Origin: Lichenifustis flavocetrariae
GTDB lineage: Bacteria; Pseudomonadota; Alphaproteobacteria; Rhizobiales; Beijerinckiaceae
Length of the DNA stretch: 64,000 nucleotides
Assembly (NCBI RefSeq): GCF_026130545.1
Contig: NZ_JAMOIM010000001.1
Span: 62,001 to 126,000 of the forward strand
Direction: 5' to 3'
Shown here: positions 45,917 to 56,070 of the stretch, in pieces
How positions within the stretch are numbered: the stretch's first letter is position 1
How the letters are laid out: each line of letters opens with the position of its first letter
Notes under the pieces: generated by a model
Database searches by the model: none
What the model was told of the DNA's origin: nothing
Seen by the model: only the letters and a program-made list of their open reading frames with translations
Program-made: the position numbers and the translations under genes

Positions 45917-47500
45917 TTAATGCCGGAAGTGGCGGTATCCCGTGAACACCATGGCGAGCCCGGCGTCGTCGGCGGCCCGCACGACTTCATCGTCGCGCAT
46001 CGAGCCGCCTGGCTGGATCACGGCCGTGGCGCCAGCCTCGATGGCGGCCTGGAGCCCATCCGCGAATGGAAAGAAGGCGTCCGATGCGAGGACCGAGCCT
46101 TCCGTCAGCCGCTCATCGATGCCAGCCGCCCGAGCGGCATCGGCGGCTTTCAACACGGCGATGCGAGCTGCGTCCACACGGCTCATCTGTCCCGCTCCGA
46201 TGCCGACCGTTGCGCCGTCCTTCGCGAAAACGATCGCGTTCGACTTCACGTGTTTGGCGACCCGGAAAGCGAATTTCAGATCGGCGAGTTCGCGCTCGGT
46301 CGGTGCTCGCTTGGTCACGACCTGAAGGGACATCGCGGCGACATCGGCCCCGTCGCGGTCCTGTGCCAGGAAGCCGCCTGCGACCGTCCGCAGAACGGTA
46401 CCGGGGGCGTGCGGATCCGGCAGCGATCCTGTGAGGAGCAGACGGAGGTTCTTTTTGGCCGCGACGATCGCGATTGCGTCCTCGTCGGCGTCTGGCGCCA
46501 CGATCACTTCTGTGAAGATAGCCGTGATTTCGCGGGCGACGGCGGCATCCATCCGACGGTTCAAGGCCACGATGCCGCCGAAGGCCGAGGTCTGATCACA
46601 GCGGTAGGCCTTTGCATAGGCGTCCAGCAGCGAGCCACCGACAGCCACACCGCAGGGATTGGCATGCTTGATGATCGCGACCGCGGCGAAGTCGGCAGGA
46701 AACTCCGCCACGAGTTCGATCGCCGCATCCGTGTCGGCGATGTTATTGTAGGAGAGCGCCTTGCCCTGGACCTGTCGCGCCGTCGCGACTCCGGGGCGCC
46801 GTTCGCCAGTGCGGTAGAACGCAGCCGCCTGATGCGGATTTTCGCCGTAGCGCAGCACCTCGGCCCGCTCGCCGCCAAGCGCCCGGAACATCGGCATTGT
46901 GACGCCGGCCGGCCCCATCATCCAGGTGGAGATCGCCGCATCGTAGGTTGCGGTCCGGGCGAAGGCCTTCTGGGCGAGCCTCAGCCGAGTTTCGGCCGTT
47001 GTTGCACCGTCGTTTGCAGCGATCTCATCGAGAACGACCTGGTAGTCTTCCGGATGCACCACGACGGTCACGTCGGCATGATTCTTGGCCGCACCGCGGA
47101 TCATGGCCGGGCCACCGATGTCGATGTTCTCGATACATTCGGCGAAGGGCGCTTGGCGGGCGACGGTGGCTTCGAAGGGATAAAGATTCACGACCAGCAG
47201 GTCGATCGGCGCGATGTCATGCGACAGCATGGCGGCTTCATGGGCAGGGTTCTCGCGGATGGCCAAAAGGCCGCCGTGGACCTTCGGGTGCAGCGTCTTC
47301 AACCGCCCATCCATCAACTCAGGGAAGCCGGTCAGATCCGCCACGTCGCGCACCGGAAGGCCCGCCTCCACGAGCGCCCTATGGGTGCCTCCCGTCGAAA
47401 CAAGTTCGATCCCCGCCCGATGCAGAGCGGCAGCGAAGTCCTGCAACCCCGATTTGTCCGAGACCGACAGGAGGGCACGTTTGATCGGGCGGGGCGACAT
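45917..47500 (-). CDS. purH: bifunctional AICAR formyltransferase / IMP cyclohydrolase
   Basis: The 527-residue enzyme catalyses the last two steps of IMP synthesis. The N-terminal MGS-like cyclohydrolase domain starts [17 protein letters not shown] and includes STGGTHRAL and [16 protein letters not shown]; the C-terminal formyltransferase domain shows [13 protein letters not shown] (catalytic Lys-His) and [19 protein letters not shown]. The ATG at 47500 begins right before the first conserved strand; a 13-codon upstream extension is not supported. It is divergent from cyoA and convergent with tadC. Confidence 0.97.
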   Translation of the reverse strand: MSPRPIKRALLSVSDKSGLQDFAAALHRAGIELVSTGGTHRALVEAGLPVRDVADLTGFPELMDGRLKTLHPKVHGGLLAIRENPAHEAAMLSHDIAPIDLLVVNLYPFEATVARQAPFAECIENIDIGGPAMIRGAAKNHADVTVVVHPEDYQVVLDEIAANDGATTAETRLRLAQKAFARTATYDAAISTWMMGPAGVTMPMFRALGGERAEVLRYGENPHQAAAFYRTGERRPGVATARQVQGKALSYNNIADTDAAIELVAEFPADFAAVAIIKHANPCGVAVGGSLLDAYAKAYRCDQTSAFGGIVALNRRMDAAVAREITAIFTEVIVAPDADEDAIAIVAAKKNLRLLLTGSLPDPHAPGTVLRTVAGGFLAQDRDGADVAAMSLQVVTKRAPTERELADLKFAFRVAKHVKSNAIVFAKDGATVGIGAGQMSRVDAARIAVLKAADAARAAGIDERLTEGSVLASDAFFPFADGLQAAIEAGATAVIQPGGSMRDDEVVRAADDAGLAMVFTGYRHFRH

Positions 47501-47735
47501 GGGAACTCGTTTCAAGGCGGGGCGGACCGCGCGGGCCATATCACGAAGGCGATGGCAGGAAAACGCTTGTCAGGGACGCGATGCGACAAAGGCGTCCCAG
47601 CGGTGCGATGCGGCACTTAGATCCGCCAGCGTACCTTTCCAAAGGCGCTCCGGCACCTACCATAAGCTGTGCCGCGTCGCACCATAGGCGTGCGGCAAAC
47701 GTTTCGACGAGGTCGTGCTTCATGCGTGATTGGCA

Positions 47736-48656
47736 ATGAGTTTGCCCAAGTTGCTGGTGCGAGGTGCGTTGGCTTGGTCCACGCGGATAACGGCAGGGCT
47801 GTTGGGATTTCTTCTGGCCGGATGCCAGGCGCGGGTTCTCGATCCTCAGGGCCCGGTCGGCGTGGCCGAGCGCATGATCCTGCTCAATGCGCTCGCCATC
47901 ATGCTGTGCATCGTCGTGCCCCTCATCGTGGCGGTCCTGGGTTTCGCTTGGTGGTTCCGGACCGGGAACCCCAAGGCGCGCCGGCTGCCCGAATGGAGCT
48001 TTTCCGGGCAGATCGAGATCGTGACGTGGTCGGTGCCCCTGATGGCCATCATGTTTCTCGGCGGGATCGCTTGGTTCGGCTCACACGAACTCGACCCGGG
48101 CAAGCCGCTCTCCAGTGAGAAGAAGCCTCTCGATGTCCAGGTCGTCTCGCTGGACTGGAAATGGCTGTTCATCCTGCCCGATCAGAAAGTTGCGAGCATC
48201 AATAGCCTCGTGGTGCCCGTGGGCACGCCGGTGCGGTTCGCTTTGACTTCGGCAAGCGTCATGAACGCGTTCTTCATCCCGAGACTTGGCAGCATGATCT
48301 ACACGATGAACGGGATGGTCCAGAAGCTGAACCTCCAGGCCGACCATGAGGGGACCTACGACGGGTTGTCGAGCCACTTCAGCGGCGACGGGTTTCCCGG
48401 CATGCATTTCACCGTCCGTGCGGTGCCGCAGGCCGAATTCGATGCGTGGGTGGAAGCCGCCCGGGGGTCGGGCCCGGCACTTGACGAAAATGCGTACACG
48501 TCTCTTGCCCGCCAAAGCATGAACGTGCCGGCCGCGACCTTCCGCGACGTCGCGGCCGACCTGTTCGACCGGATCGCGACGCAGCAGATCCCGCCCGGTC
48601 CGGGACCCGACCAGACCGATCCACAATCGAAAATCTCACCCAAGGCCGGAGGCTGA
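47736..48656 (+). CDS. cyoA: ubiquinol oxidase subunit II (CyoA)
   Basis: A 306-residue lipoprotein subunit: lipobox LLAGC with Cys30, two membrane helices ([20 protein letters not shown] and [17 protein letters not shown]) and a periplasmic cupredoxin domain. The CuA ligands of cytochrome c oxidases are missing: the site reads [16 protein letters not shown] without the Cys-x3-Cys pair. That marks a quinol-oxidising, bo3-type enzyme. The start is the ATG at 47736; a TTG two codons upstream is possible. First gene of the cyoABCD run. Confidence 0.93.
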   Translation: MSLPKLLVRGALAWSTRITAGLLGFLLAGCQARVLDPQGPVGVAERMILLNALAIMLCIVVPLIVAVLGFAWWFRTGNPKARRLPEWSFSGQIEIVTWSVPLMAIMFLGGIAWFGSHELDPGKPLSSEKKPLDVQVVSLDWKWLFILPDQKVASINSLVVPVGTPVRFALTSASVMNAFFIPRLGSMIYTMNGMVQKLNLQADHEGTYDGLSSHFSGDGFPGMHFTVRAVPQAEFDAWVEAARGSGPALDENAYTSLARQSMNVPAATFRDVAADLFDRIATQQIPPGPGPDQTDPQSKISPKAGG

Positions 48657-48658
48657 TC

Positions 48659-50662
48659 GTGCTGGGACGACTGACGCTCGCGGCGATCCCGCTCGACCAG
48701 CCGATCCCGCTCATTGCGGCGGCGTTGGTCGGGCTCGTGCTCCTGGCCGTGATGGCCTGGATCGTTTTCGCAGGGCACCTTCCCTATCTTTGGCGGGAGT
48801 GGATTACGTCGGTCGATCACAAGCGGGTCGGCATCATGTACACCCTACTCGCGCTCGTCATGCTGTTGCGCGGCTTTTCGGACGCGATCCTCATGCGATC
48901 CCAGCAGGCGCTCGCTTACCAAGCGCCTGGCTATCTGCCGCCCGAACACTACGACCAGATCTTCTCGGCGCATGGCACGTTGATGATCTTCTTCGTCGCC
49001 ATGCCGTTCATGATCGGGCTCATGAATTTCGTGCTGCCGCTGCAGCTTGGGGTGCGGGATGTAGCCTTCCCCACGTTGAACTCCGTGTCGTTCTGGCTGA
49101 CCGCGACGGGCGCGCTCCTGGTGAATATCTCGTTGGTCGTGGGTGAATTCGCTCGCACCGGGTGGTTGCCCTATCCGCCTTTGTCGGAGACCGCCTACTC
49201 GCCCGGTGTGGGCGTGGATTATTACCTGTGGTCGCTGCAGATCTCAGGAGTCGGCACATTGATGTCGGGCATCAATCTCGTCACCACCATCCTGAAGATG
49301 CGGGCGCCGGGCATGACCTACCTGCGCATGCCGATGTTCTGCTGGACGGCGCTGGCCTCGAACCTGCTCATCGTCGCGGCTTTTCCCATTCTCACCGCGA
49401 CCCTCGCGATGCTGATCCTCGACCGCTACCTCGGCTTCCACTTCTTCACGAACGAGGCCGGCGGGAACGTGATGATGTTCAACAATCTCATTTGGGCCTG
49501 GGGCCACCCGGAGGTGTACATTCTCATCCTGCCGGCTTTCGGGATCTTTTCCGAGGTGATCTCGACCTTTTCCGAGAAGCCGCTGTTCGGCTACCGCTCA
49601 ATGGTCATGGCCACGATGGCGATCTGCCTGCTCGCCTTCATGGTCTGGCTTCATCATTTTTTCACCATGGGGGCCGGCGGCGACGTGAATGCCGTGTTCG
49701 GCGTCGCCACGATGATCATCGCGGTGCCGACCGGCGTGAAGGTGTTCAACTGGCTCTTCACCATGTATGGCGGGCGTATCCGCCTCGACACGCCGATGCT
49801 CTGGGCGATCGGCTTCGTCGTGACCTTCACGATCGGCGGGATGACGGGCGTGATGCTCGCGATCCCTCCGGCCGATTTCGTGTTGCACAACTCGCTGTTT
49901 CTTGTGGCGCATTTTCACAATGTGATCATCGGCGGCGTGCTGTTCGGTGGATTTGCCGGCTATACGTTCTGGTTCCCGAAAGCCTTCGGGTTCCGATTGC
50001 ATGAGGGCTGGGGCAAAGCGGCCTTCTGGTGCTGGATCGTCGGGTTCTATGTCGCGTTCATGCCGCTCTATCTGCTCGGCCTGATGGGCATGACGCGGCG
50101 CATGCAGCATTATGACGACCCAACGTGGCATCCTTGGCTGATCGTGGCGGCAGTGGGGGCGGCGATCATTCTCGCCGGGATCATCTGCCAGGTCGTGCAA
50201 CTCTTCGTCAGCATCCGGCAAAGGGCATCGTTGCGCGACGAAACCGGCGACCCTTGGAACGGGCGTTCCTTGGAGTGGTCGACCGCCTCGCCCCCGCCCG
50301 CCTTCAATTTCGCGGTGCTGCCTGAAGTGCACGGCGAGGAACCCTACTGGGGCATCAAACAGCGCGCCCACGAACAGCAGCATCTCGACAATACGCCCGA
50401 CTACGAACCGATCGATATGCCGCGGAACAGCCCCACGGGCTTCGTCTGCGCCTTCTTCGCGACACTCGTGGGTTTCGCGCTCATTTGGTACATGTGGTGG
50501 CTGGCGATCGTCGGCTTGTTGGGCGCCTATGCGACCTTCGTGGTCTTCGCCTGGCGCAATCGGGTTGAGGATGTCATCCCGGCCGAAACCGTCGCCCGCA
50601 TCGACCAAGCCAATCGTCGTGCGAGAGCGCGAGCCCTGGAAACCCTGGAGGTGGCCTCGTGA
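48659..50662 (+). CDS. cyoB: ubiquinol oxidase subunit I (CyoB)
   Basis: The 667-residue haem-copper oxidase catalytic subunit with about 14-15 membrane helices. Key elements are visible: [19 protein letters not shown] (haem ligand His), [15 protein letters not shown] (CuB His and the cross-linked Tyr), HHFFTMG (two CuB histidines) and [12 protein letters not shown] (haem ligands). It reduces oxygen to water and pumps protons. It begins with GTG, two bases after cyoA, with GGAGG six bases upstream; its stop overlaps the cyoC start. Confidence 0.96.
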   Translation: MLGRLTLAAIPLDQPIPLIAAALVGLVLLAVMAWIVFAGHLPYLWREWITSVDHKRVGIMYTLLALVMLLRGFSDAILMRSQQALAYQAPGYLPPEHYDQIFSAHGTLMIFFVAMPFMIGLMNFVLPLQLGVRDVAFPTLNSVSFWLTATGALLVNISLVVGEFARTGWLPYPPLSETAYSPGVGVDYYLWSLQISGVGTLMSGINLVTTILKMRAPGMTYLRMPMFCWTALASNLLIVAAFPILTATLAMLILDRYLGFHFFTNEAGGNVMMFNNLIWAWGHPEVYILILPAFGIFSEVISTFSEKPLFGYRSMVMATMAICLLAFMVWLHHFFTMGAGGDVNAVFGVATMIIAVPTGVKVFNWLFTMYGGRIRLDTPMLWAIGFVVTFTIGGMTGVMLAIPPADFVLHNSLFLVAHFHNVIIGGVLFGGFAGYTFWFPKAFGFRLHEGWGKAAFWCWIVGFYVAFMPLYLLGLMGMTRRMQHYDDPTWHPWLIVAAVGAAIILAGIICQVVQLFVSIRQRASLRDETGDPWNGRSLEWSTASPPPAFNFAVLPEVHGEEPYWGIKQRAHEQQHLDNTPDYEPIDMPRNSPTGFVCAFFATLVGFALIWYMWWLAIVGLLGAYATFVVFAWRNRVEDVIPAETVARIDQANRRARARALETLEVAS

Positions 50663-51354
50663 GCTCCGCATCCACCTTCGCGGCGCCGGAGAGCAACGGA
50701 CAAAAGTCGCGATCGGGCGGCGACCCCTATCAGCTGGGACGCGACGCGGGACGCGACGACGGTTCGACGGGGCGGGGCAGCGGAGGGCCTGCCCCGAAGC
50801 GGATCGTGGTCGGCTATGGCTTCTGGATCTTTATCCTCTCCGACATCATCATGTTCGCGGCTTTTTTTGCCGCTTTTGCCGTGCTCAAAGATGCGACGGC
50901 CGGTGGGCCGTCCGGCATGCAGCTCTTCGACAGGCGCAACGTCGGCGTCGAGACCGTCTGCCTGCTTCTGTCGAGCTACACCTGCGGTATGGCAAGCTTG
51001 GCGATGCTCAGGAAAAACCAGCTGTGGTTCCATGTCGCCATGCTGGCGACGGCTGTGCTTGGTGCGATGTTTCTGGGGCTGGAGTTCAAGGAATTCGCGG
51101 ATCTGGTCTCCCGCGGCGCGGGGCCGAGCCGGAGCGCCTTTCTTTCAGCCTTCTTTACGCTGGTGGGATGTCACGGGCTGCACGTGACCTGTGGTCTGCT
51201 TTGGCTCCTCACCATGATGGCTCAGGTCTTCGCCAAGGGATTTCGTGACGATATCCTCCGGCGGACCATGTGCTTCACCCTGTTCTGGCACGCGCTCGAC
51301 ATCGTTTGGGTGGGTGTCTTTACCGTCGTCTACCTCATGGGAGTGACCACATGA
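50659..51354 (+). CDS. cyoC: ubiquinol oxidase subunit III (CyoC)
   Basis: A 231-residue protein with five predicted membrane helices ([20 protein letters not shown] is the first, a family hallmark) and a long hydrophilic Gly/Arg-rich N-terminus. Subunit III stabilises the oxidase core. It starts with GTG in the GTGA overlap with cyoB, and its own stop overlaps the cyoD start, so the operon is coupled throughout. Confidence 0.93.
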   Translation: MSSASTFAAPESNGQKSRSGGDPYQLGRDAGRDDGSTGRGSGGPAPKRIVVGYGFWIFILSDIIMFAAFFAAFAVLKDATAGGPSGMQLFDRRNVGVETVCLLLSSYTCGMASLAMLRKNQLWFHVAMLATAVLGAMFLGLEFKEFADLVSRGAGPSRSAFLSAFFTLVGCHGLHVTCGLLWLLTMMAQVFAKGFRDDILRRTMCFTLFWHALDIVWVGVFTVVYLMGVTT

Positions 51355-51767
51355 GCGATCAGGCCGCCGCTTCGCAGCGCCGCCATGAGGCGGGCCGCAC
51401 CCACGACAAGGCCCCGGGGGAACCGCATGAAGAAATGTCCGAGCTCACGAATGGTGTGCGCAACTACCTGATCGGCTTGGGCCTCGCGGCATTGCTGACG
51501 GCGGGTTCGTTTGTGATCTCCGAGACCGGGCTCATCTACGGTCCGGTCGTGCCGATCGCTCTCATCGTTTTTGCCATCGCTCAGATGGGCGTGCACCTCG
51601 TCTTCTTCCTGCATCTCACCACGGCCCCCGACAACCTCAACAACGCCATGGCGCTCGCCTTTGGAGTGTTGATCGTGCTGCTTCTCATTGGCGGCTCGCT
51701 GTGGATCATGTCGCATCTCAATCACAACATGGCCCCGATGGACCAGATGATGCAGATGCAGCATTGA
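51351..51767 (+). CDS. cyoD: ubiquinol oxidase subunit IV (CyoD)
   Basis: The 138-residue product has a hydrophilic, His-containing N-terminus and three membrane helices (YLIGLGLAALLTAGSFVIS, IALIVFAIAQMGVHLVFFLH, FGVLIVLLLIGGSLWIMSH). The second helix with QMGVHLVFFLHL is typical of CyoD, which assists assembly of the CuB site. It starts in an ATGA overlap with cyoC and ends with a Met/His/Gln-rich tail. No cyoE (haem O synthase) gene follows. Confidence 0.92.
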   Translation: MSDQAAASQRRHEAGRTHDKAPGEPHEEMSELTNGVRNYLIGLGLAALLTAGSFVISETGLIYGPVVPIALIVFAIAQMGVHLVFFLHLTTAPDNLNNAMALAFGVLIVLLLIGGSLWIMSHLNHNMAPMDQMMQMQH

Positions 51768-51796
51768 GGTTACCGGCCGATCAGAACTGAAGACCG

Positions 51797-51821
51797 GGAA
51801 CCGAAAAGCACCCTCTCCGAT
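51797..51821 (+). promoter_or_regulatory. possible EcfG-type promoter before the His/Tyr/Arg-rich protein gene
   Basis: GGAAC, 16 bases, CGAT lies about 37 bases before the ATG. The -35 box is perfect for the alphaproteobacterial EcfG consensus and the -10 box CGTT has one mismatch. Pattern evidence only. Confidence 0.3.
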
Positions 51822-51857
51822 TTCTCAACGGGGCGAGTTTTATAAGAGGATGTGACT

Positions 51858-52226
51858 ATGCGCAGATGGAAAGCCTGGATCGCAGGTGCTCTGGCGTTTG
51901 TCGGCCTTGCCGCTGTTCAGGGTGAGGCGCAGGCGCGGCCGATGACGCCGCCACAACTCGCGCCGCTTCATGCGACTCAGACGGAGCCGTCGGCTGCGGC
52001 CACCGAGCCAACCTGCTACTGGCATCGTGGTTATCGCTACGGCTGGCACCGTCACTATGGCTGGCGGCGCCATTATGGTTTTCATCGTCGATATGGATGG
52101 CGCCGGCCCTACGGGTTCTACCGGCATCGCTCCTACCGTCCGGTCCACTATGGTTGGTATCGACCGTGGAGATATCACCGGCCCTATTATGGCTGGCATC
52201 GGCATTACGGATGGCGCCGCTGGTAG
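51858..52226 (+). CDS. exported His/Tyr/Arg/Trp-rich repeat protein
   Basis: A 122-residue protein: signal peptide (about residues 1-27, WIAGALAFVGLAAVQGEAQA), a short Pro/Thr/Ala linker, then about 70 residues made of imperfect six-to-seven-residue units of the form H-Y-G-W-R-R or Y-G-F-H-R, with ten His, many Tyr and Trp and only one Cys. AGAGGA stands eight bases before the ATG. Such proteins recur in Hyphomicrobiales and lack a known role; metal binding, envelope adhesion or stress shielding are possible. It follows cyoD by 90 bases with what looks like its own promoter. Confidence 0.75.
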   Translation: MRRWKAWIAGALAFVGLAAVQGEAQARPMTPPQLAPLHATQTEPSAAATEPTCYWHRGYRYGWHRHYGWRRHYGFHRRYGWRRPYGFYRHRSYRPVHYGWYRPWRYHRPYYGWHRHYGWRRW

Positions 52227-52337
52227 TCTGAAGCGGAGGCGGGACGACCTCAATGGCTGCGAGATCTGGTGAGGTCGTCGATGCTGAGGAGAGGTCAGCC
52301 TCCATCTTAACGTGCCGTAGCGTCTCTGGCCGGGAGC

Positions 52338-52375
52338 GTGGGATCACGTCCGGCCTTCGGCCGATCTGATCCCAC
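52338..52375. terminator. long hairpin between convergent repeat-protein gene and petC
   Basis: GTGGGATCA and TGATCCCAC form a 9-bp outer stem; an inner 5-bp stem CGGCC/GGCCG closes on a TTC loop, with a small internal loop between. It lies in the 277-base gap between two converging genes and is likely a bidirectional terminator. The rest of the gap shows nothing else. Confidence 0.55.
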
Positions 52376-52503
52376 CGAAGTTCTGGCTGGATGCTTTCGC
52401 AACGGCCCGCCTCAATCGCATAACAACTGAAGTCCACACGGCGCAAAGACGAACGATCTCAACGCCAGTGTGGCCTTCAAGGCTTCCGACGTCCCGGCAC
52501 CCG

Positions 52504-53388
52504 CTACTCGCCAGGTTGAGCCGCAGTCGTCACGCCCGTGTCGTCGTGGATTCCGGCCCAAATCCGCTTTTTTATGGCATAGAGCAATCCGATAAACACG
52601 GCGAGGAAGATGACGACCGTTAAGCCCATGCGCTTGCGCTCGACGAGCTTCGGCTCGGCCGCCCACATGAGAAAGGCCGCGATATCGTGGGAATATTGCT
52701 CCACAGTCTGCGGAGACCCGTCGGTGTAGGTCACCTGGCCGTCGCTAAGCGGCTTCGGCATTGAGATGGCGTGACCAGGATAGTAGTCGTTGTAGTACTT
52801 GCCGTCCGGAAGCTTGAATCCGTCAGGCGGGTTATCATGGTAACCGTTCAGCACAGCATGGATGTAATCCACGCCCTGCTCCGAATATTGGCTGAAAGGT
52901 TGCAGCATGAACCACAGCCCGCCGAACTCGATGTCGCGCGCCTTGGCGAGAACCGACATATCCGGGGGCAGGGCCCCACCATTCGCCGCGCGTGCGGCCT
53001 GCTCATTAGGAAAGGGCGAGGGAAACGGATCTGAAGGACGTCCCGGACGCTCAAACATGTCGCCGGCATCGTTCGGACCGTCCTGCACCTTGAAGGTCTC
53101 GGCCAATGCCTTGACTTGCCCCTCGCTGAAACTCGGGCCGCCCGCCTGCGACAGGTTGCGGAACGACACGAAATGCATCGAATGGCAGTTCGAGCAGACC
53201 TCGCGGTAGACCTGATAGCCGCGCTGCAACTGGGCCTGATCATAACGTCCGAAGGGGCCCGCGAATGACCACGATTGTTTCGGCGGCAGCGGCGCCGGAG
53301 CGGCTTCCTGCGCGCGCGCCGGAGCCGCCACGGCTAGAAATCCGGCAGCCAGGAGAGCCGGAGCGCCGAAGATCCTCAAGGGCGACAT
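52504..53388 (-). CDS. petC: cytochrome c1 of the bc1 complex
   Basis: A 294-residue protein with a signal peptide (MSPLRIFGAPALLAAGFLAV, cleavage after ARA), the haem c motif CSNCH at about residue 68, the distal Met ligand region HAISMPKPLSDG and a C-terminal membrane anchor (MGLTVVIFLAVFIGLLYAI). An alternative ATG at 53430 would overlap the petB stop (ATGA) and add 14 residues. It accepts electrons from the Rieske protein and passes them to cytochrome c. Cytochromes b and c1 are separate genes here, unlike the fused fbcH gene of Bradyrhizobium. Confidence 0.95.
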   Translation of the reverse strand: MSPLRIFGAPALLAAGFLAVAAPARAQEAAPAPLPPKQSWSFAGPFGRYDQAQLQRGYQVYREVCSNCHSMHFVSFRNLSQAGGPSFSEGQVKALAETFKVQDGPNDAGDMFERPGRPSDPFPSPFPNEQAARAANGGALPPDMSVLAKARDIEFGGLWFMLQPFSQYSEQGVDYIHAVLNGYHDNPPDGFKLPDGKYYNDYYPGHAISMPKPLSDGQVTYTDGSPQTVEQYSHDIAAFLMWAAEPKLVERKRMGLTVVIFLAVFIGLLYAIKKRIWAGIHDDTGVTTAAQPGE

Positions 53389-53426
53389 GATCGTCTTTCC
53401 GTTCCGAGTCACGAGTTCGAGCCGCA

Positions 53427-54710
53427 TCATCCGTCCACCGATGGACTTGCAGTGGTCCGCGCCGCCACCATCGCGCCGGACGACCCACGCGTGGTCGAGA
53501 GGACCGCATCCGTGATCGTGGCAGGCAGCTTGAGGGGTGTCTCGAAAAAGCCGAGGAGGGGCAGCACGACCAGGAGATGGAAGAAATACCAGAAGGTCAG
53601 GATCTGGGACGCGGTGACGATCCCGCCGACCGGCTCCTGCGAGCCGCAATAGCCGAGACCCGCCACGGCCGCGAACCAGACCCAGAGGAACACGCGGTAG
53701 ACCGGGCGGAAATTGGCGGAGCGAATCCGCGAGGTATCGAGCCACGGCAGGAAGGCCAGCAGCAGGATCGAGCCGAACAGGGCGCAGACACCCCCGAGCT
53801 TGTTCGGCACGGCGCGTAGCATCGCGTAATAGGGCAGGAAGTACCATTCCGGGACGATATGGGCCGGCGTGACCAGCGGGTTCGCCTCGATATAATTGTC
53901 GGCGTGGCCGAGATAGTTCGGCACGTAGAAGACAAAATACGAGAAGAACAGCATGAAACAGACGACCGCGAGGCCATCCTTGACGGTGAAATAGGGGTGG
54001 AAGGGCAGCGTGTCCTTCTTCGATTTCACCTCGACGCCAAGCGGATTGTTCGAACCTGGCACATGCAAGGCCCAGATGTGCAGGACAACGAGCCCGGCAA
54101 TCATGAAGGGCAGGAGGTAATGCAGCGCGAAGAACCGGTTCAGCGTTGCATTGCCAACCGAATAGCCGCCCCACAGCCACACCGTGATGGCATCACCCAC
54201 CAGTGGGATGGCCGAGAACAGCGAGGTGATGACTTTGGCGCCCCAGAAGCTCATCTGGCCCCAGGGAAGCACATAGCCCATGAAGGCCGTGGCCATCATC
54301 AGGAGGAAGATGATGACACCGAGGATCCATAGAATTTCGCGTGGCGCCTTGTAGGACCCGTAATAGAGGCCACGGGCGATGTGGATGTAGACCGCGATGA
54401 AGAACATCGACGCGCCGTTGGCATGCATGTAGCGCAGCAGCCACCCGAAATTCACGTCGCGCATGATGTGCTCGACGGACGCGAAGGCGAGCGTCGACTC
54501 CGGCGTGTAATGCATCGCCAGCACGACGCCGGTGACGATCTGGGCCACCAGCATGAAGGCCAGAATGCCGCCGAAGGTCCAGAAATAATTCAGGTTTCGT
54601 GGATTTGGAAAGGCCACGAAGGAGGAGTGAACGAGCCCGATGATCGGAAGACGGCTTTCAAACCACTTCAGAACCGGGTTCTTGGGAACGAAGGTCGTTG
54701 AACCGCTCAT
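53427..54710 (-). CDS. petB: cytochrome b of the bc1 complex
   Basis: The 427-residue membrane protein has eight expected helices. Haem-ligand histidines are in the helices with [20 protein letters not shown] and [20 protein letters not shown]; the quinol-oxidation loop shows [14 protein letters not shown] and the PEWY signature in [15 protein letters not shown]. The start at 54710 has GAGAGA eight bases upstream. It is the middle gene of petABC, 45 bases after petA, with its stop touching a possible petC start. The C-terminal 30 residues are variable. Confidence 0.97.
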   Translation of the reverse strand: MSGSTTFVPKNPVLKWFESRLPIIGLVHSSFVAFPNPRNLNYFWTFGGILAFMLVAQIVTGVVLAMHYTPESTLAFASVEHIMRDVNFGWLLRYMHANGASMFFIAVYIHIARGLYYGSYKAPREILWILGVIIFLLMMATAFMGYVLPWGQMSFWGAKVITSLFSAIPLVGDAITVWLWGGYSVGNATLNRFFALHYLLPFMIAGLVVLHIWALHVPGSNNPLGVEVKSKKDTLPFHPYFTVKDGLAVVCFMLFFSYFVFYVPNYLGHADNYIEANPLVTPAHIVPEWYFLPYYAMLRAVPNKLGGVCALFGSILLLAFLPWLDTSRIRSANFRPVYRVFLWVWFAAVAGLGYCGSQEPVGGIVTASQILTFWYFFHLLVVLPLLGFFETPLKLPATITDAVLSTTRGSSGAMVAARTTASPSVDG

Positions 54711-54755
54711 GGGCGTTTCTCTCAATCCTTATGATGCCAGTCGCCGACGCCGGCG

Positions 54756-55286
54756 TCAGCCGATCTTTACCTTGGTATCGGTCAGGAACACGATCGGTTC
54801 AGGGACCAGCAGGTTCTTCGGTGCCGGCCCATGCCGTACCCTGCCCGACACATCGTATTGCGACCCATGGCAGGGGCAGAGCCAGCCATCATAGGGACCT
54901 TCATGGCCGAGCGGCACACAGCCAAGGTGGGTGCAGACGCCGAGCACGATCAACCATTCCGGCTTTTGGACGCGCGACTGGTCGGTCGCCGGATCGATCA
55001 AATCGCTCAGAGGCGTGTCCTGCGCTTCCTTGATCTCTTTCGGGGTCCTGTGCCGGATGAAAACGGGATTGCCGCGCCATTTGATGGTAACGATGGCGCC
55101 CGGCTCGATCTTGCTGATGTCGACCTCGGTCGAGGCGAGCGCCAGCGTCGACGCATCGGGGCTCATCTGGCTGATCAGCGGCCACACAACAGAACCGATG
55201 CCGACGGCCCCGACGGCTCCCGTTGCAATGAACAGGAAATCTCTACGTGTCGGGGGAGTCCCCGGCGATGCGACTGCGACAGCCAA
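54756..55286 (-). CDS. petA: Rieske iron-sulfur subunit of the bc1 complex
   Basis: The 176-residue protein opens with a twin-arginine signal-anchor (TRRDFLFIATGAVGAVGIG) and ends with the Rieske cluster domain: CTHLGC and CPCHGS supply the two Cys and two His ligands, and a Gly/Pro loop GPAPKNL closes it. It moves between cytochromes b and c1 to transfer electrons. I place the start at the TTG at 55286, because GGAG lies six bases before it; a TTG four codons earlier is an alternative. Confidence 0.95.
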   Translation of the reverse strand: MAVAVASPGTPPTRRDFLFIATGAVGAVGIGSVVWPLISQMSPDASTLALASTEVDISKIEPGAIVTIKWRGNPVFIRHRTPKEIKEAQDTPLSDLIDPATDQSRVQKPEWLIVLGVCTHLGCVPLGHEGPYDGWLCPCHGSQYDVSGRVRHGPAPKNLLVPEPIVFLTDTKVKIG

Positions 55287-55554
55287 GAAATGCTCCAATC
55301 CTCACCAACGCGGCATTCTCGACGCGGCGTTTGCCTGTTCCTGGCGACCGACGCGAACTATAACGCCACGTTTTGGACGCCGCGCGATCAAGCGCGTACG
55401 ACCGACCCCAAGTTTAGACCTTTTCGTCTTTGGCACCGTTCCAATCTCTTGTCCAGAGGCCGAAATGCCCTGGCGGCCAGGACCTAAGCGGTGTCGAAAT
55501 CCGGGCACTATCTGCCTGCTTGAACTCCGGCCAGGAGCGCTGCACGATCTCCCA

Positions 55555-56070
55555 ATGGCTCATGATCCGGCAGCGTTGGTGCTGGCACTCTATCAACCCG
55601 ACATTCCGCAGAACGCCGGAACGCTCTTGCGGACATGCGCATGCCTCGGCGTCGCGGCTGCGCTCATCGAGCCGGCCGGCTTTCCCGTCTCAGACCGGCA
55701 TTTCCGGCGTGCTGGAATGGATTACCTCGACCACGTCTCCCTCGCGCGGCATAGCTCCTTCGCGGCATTCGAGGAATGGCGATTGAATCATCGCCCGGCT
55801 CGGCGTCTCATTCTGCTGACCACAGCCGCTGCAACGAGCTATCTCGACGTTGTCTTCCGGCCGGGCGATATCCTGATGGTGGGTCGCGAATCGGCCGGCG
55901 TGCCGCCCGATGTCCATGCGGTCGCCGACCTGCAGGTCACGATCCGCATGCGGCCGCCGATGCGCTCGCTCAACGTCGCCGTGGCGGCCAGCATGGTGCT
56001 GGGCGAGGCCCTGCGACAACTGGACCGCGGTGAAGCCGCAGACACGAAGGGCCACGATGAATCCGCATGA
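55555..56070 (+). CDS. trmL: tRNA (cytidine(34)/uridine(34)-2'-O)-methyltransferase TrmL
   Basis: A 171-residue minimal SPOUT methyltransferase. The N-terminus [20 protein letters not shown], the middle [14 protein letters not shown] and the C-terminal [18 protein letters not shown] are the three knot motifs of TrmL/YibK, which methylates the wobble ribose of certain leucine tRNAs. ATG at 55555. Its last 14 bases overlap the hemF start, so the two genes are coupled despite unrelated functions. It is divergent from the pet operon; the 256 bases between hold no other evident feature. Confidence 0.92.
   Translation: MAHDPAALVLALYQPDIPQNAGTLLRTCACLGVAAALIEPAGFPVSDRHFRRAGMDYLDHVSLARHSSFAAFEEWRLNHRPARRLILLTTAAATSYLDVVFRPGDILMVGRESAGVPPDVHAVADLQVTIRMRPPMRSLNVAVAASMVLGEALRQLDRGEAADTKGHDESA

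Noticed and set aside
53431-54180. N-terminal extension of the cytochrome c1 frame into petB
   Set aside because: The extension is the wrong frame of petB; the cytochrome c1 signal peptide sets the real start near 53388 or 53430.
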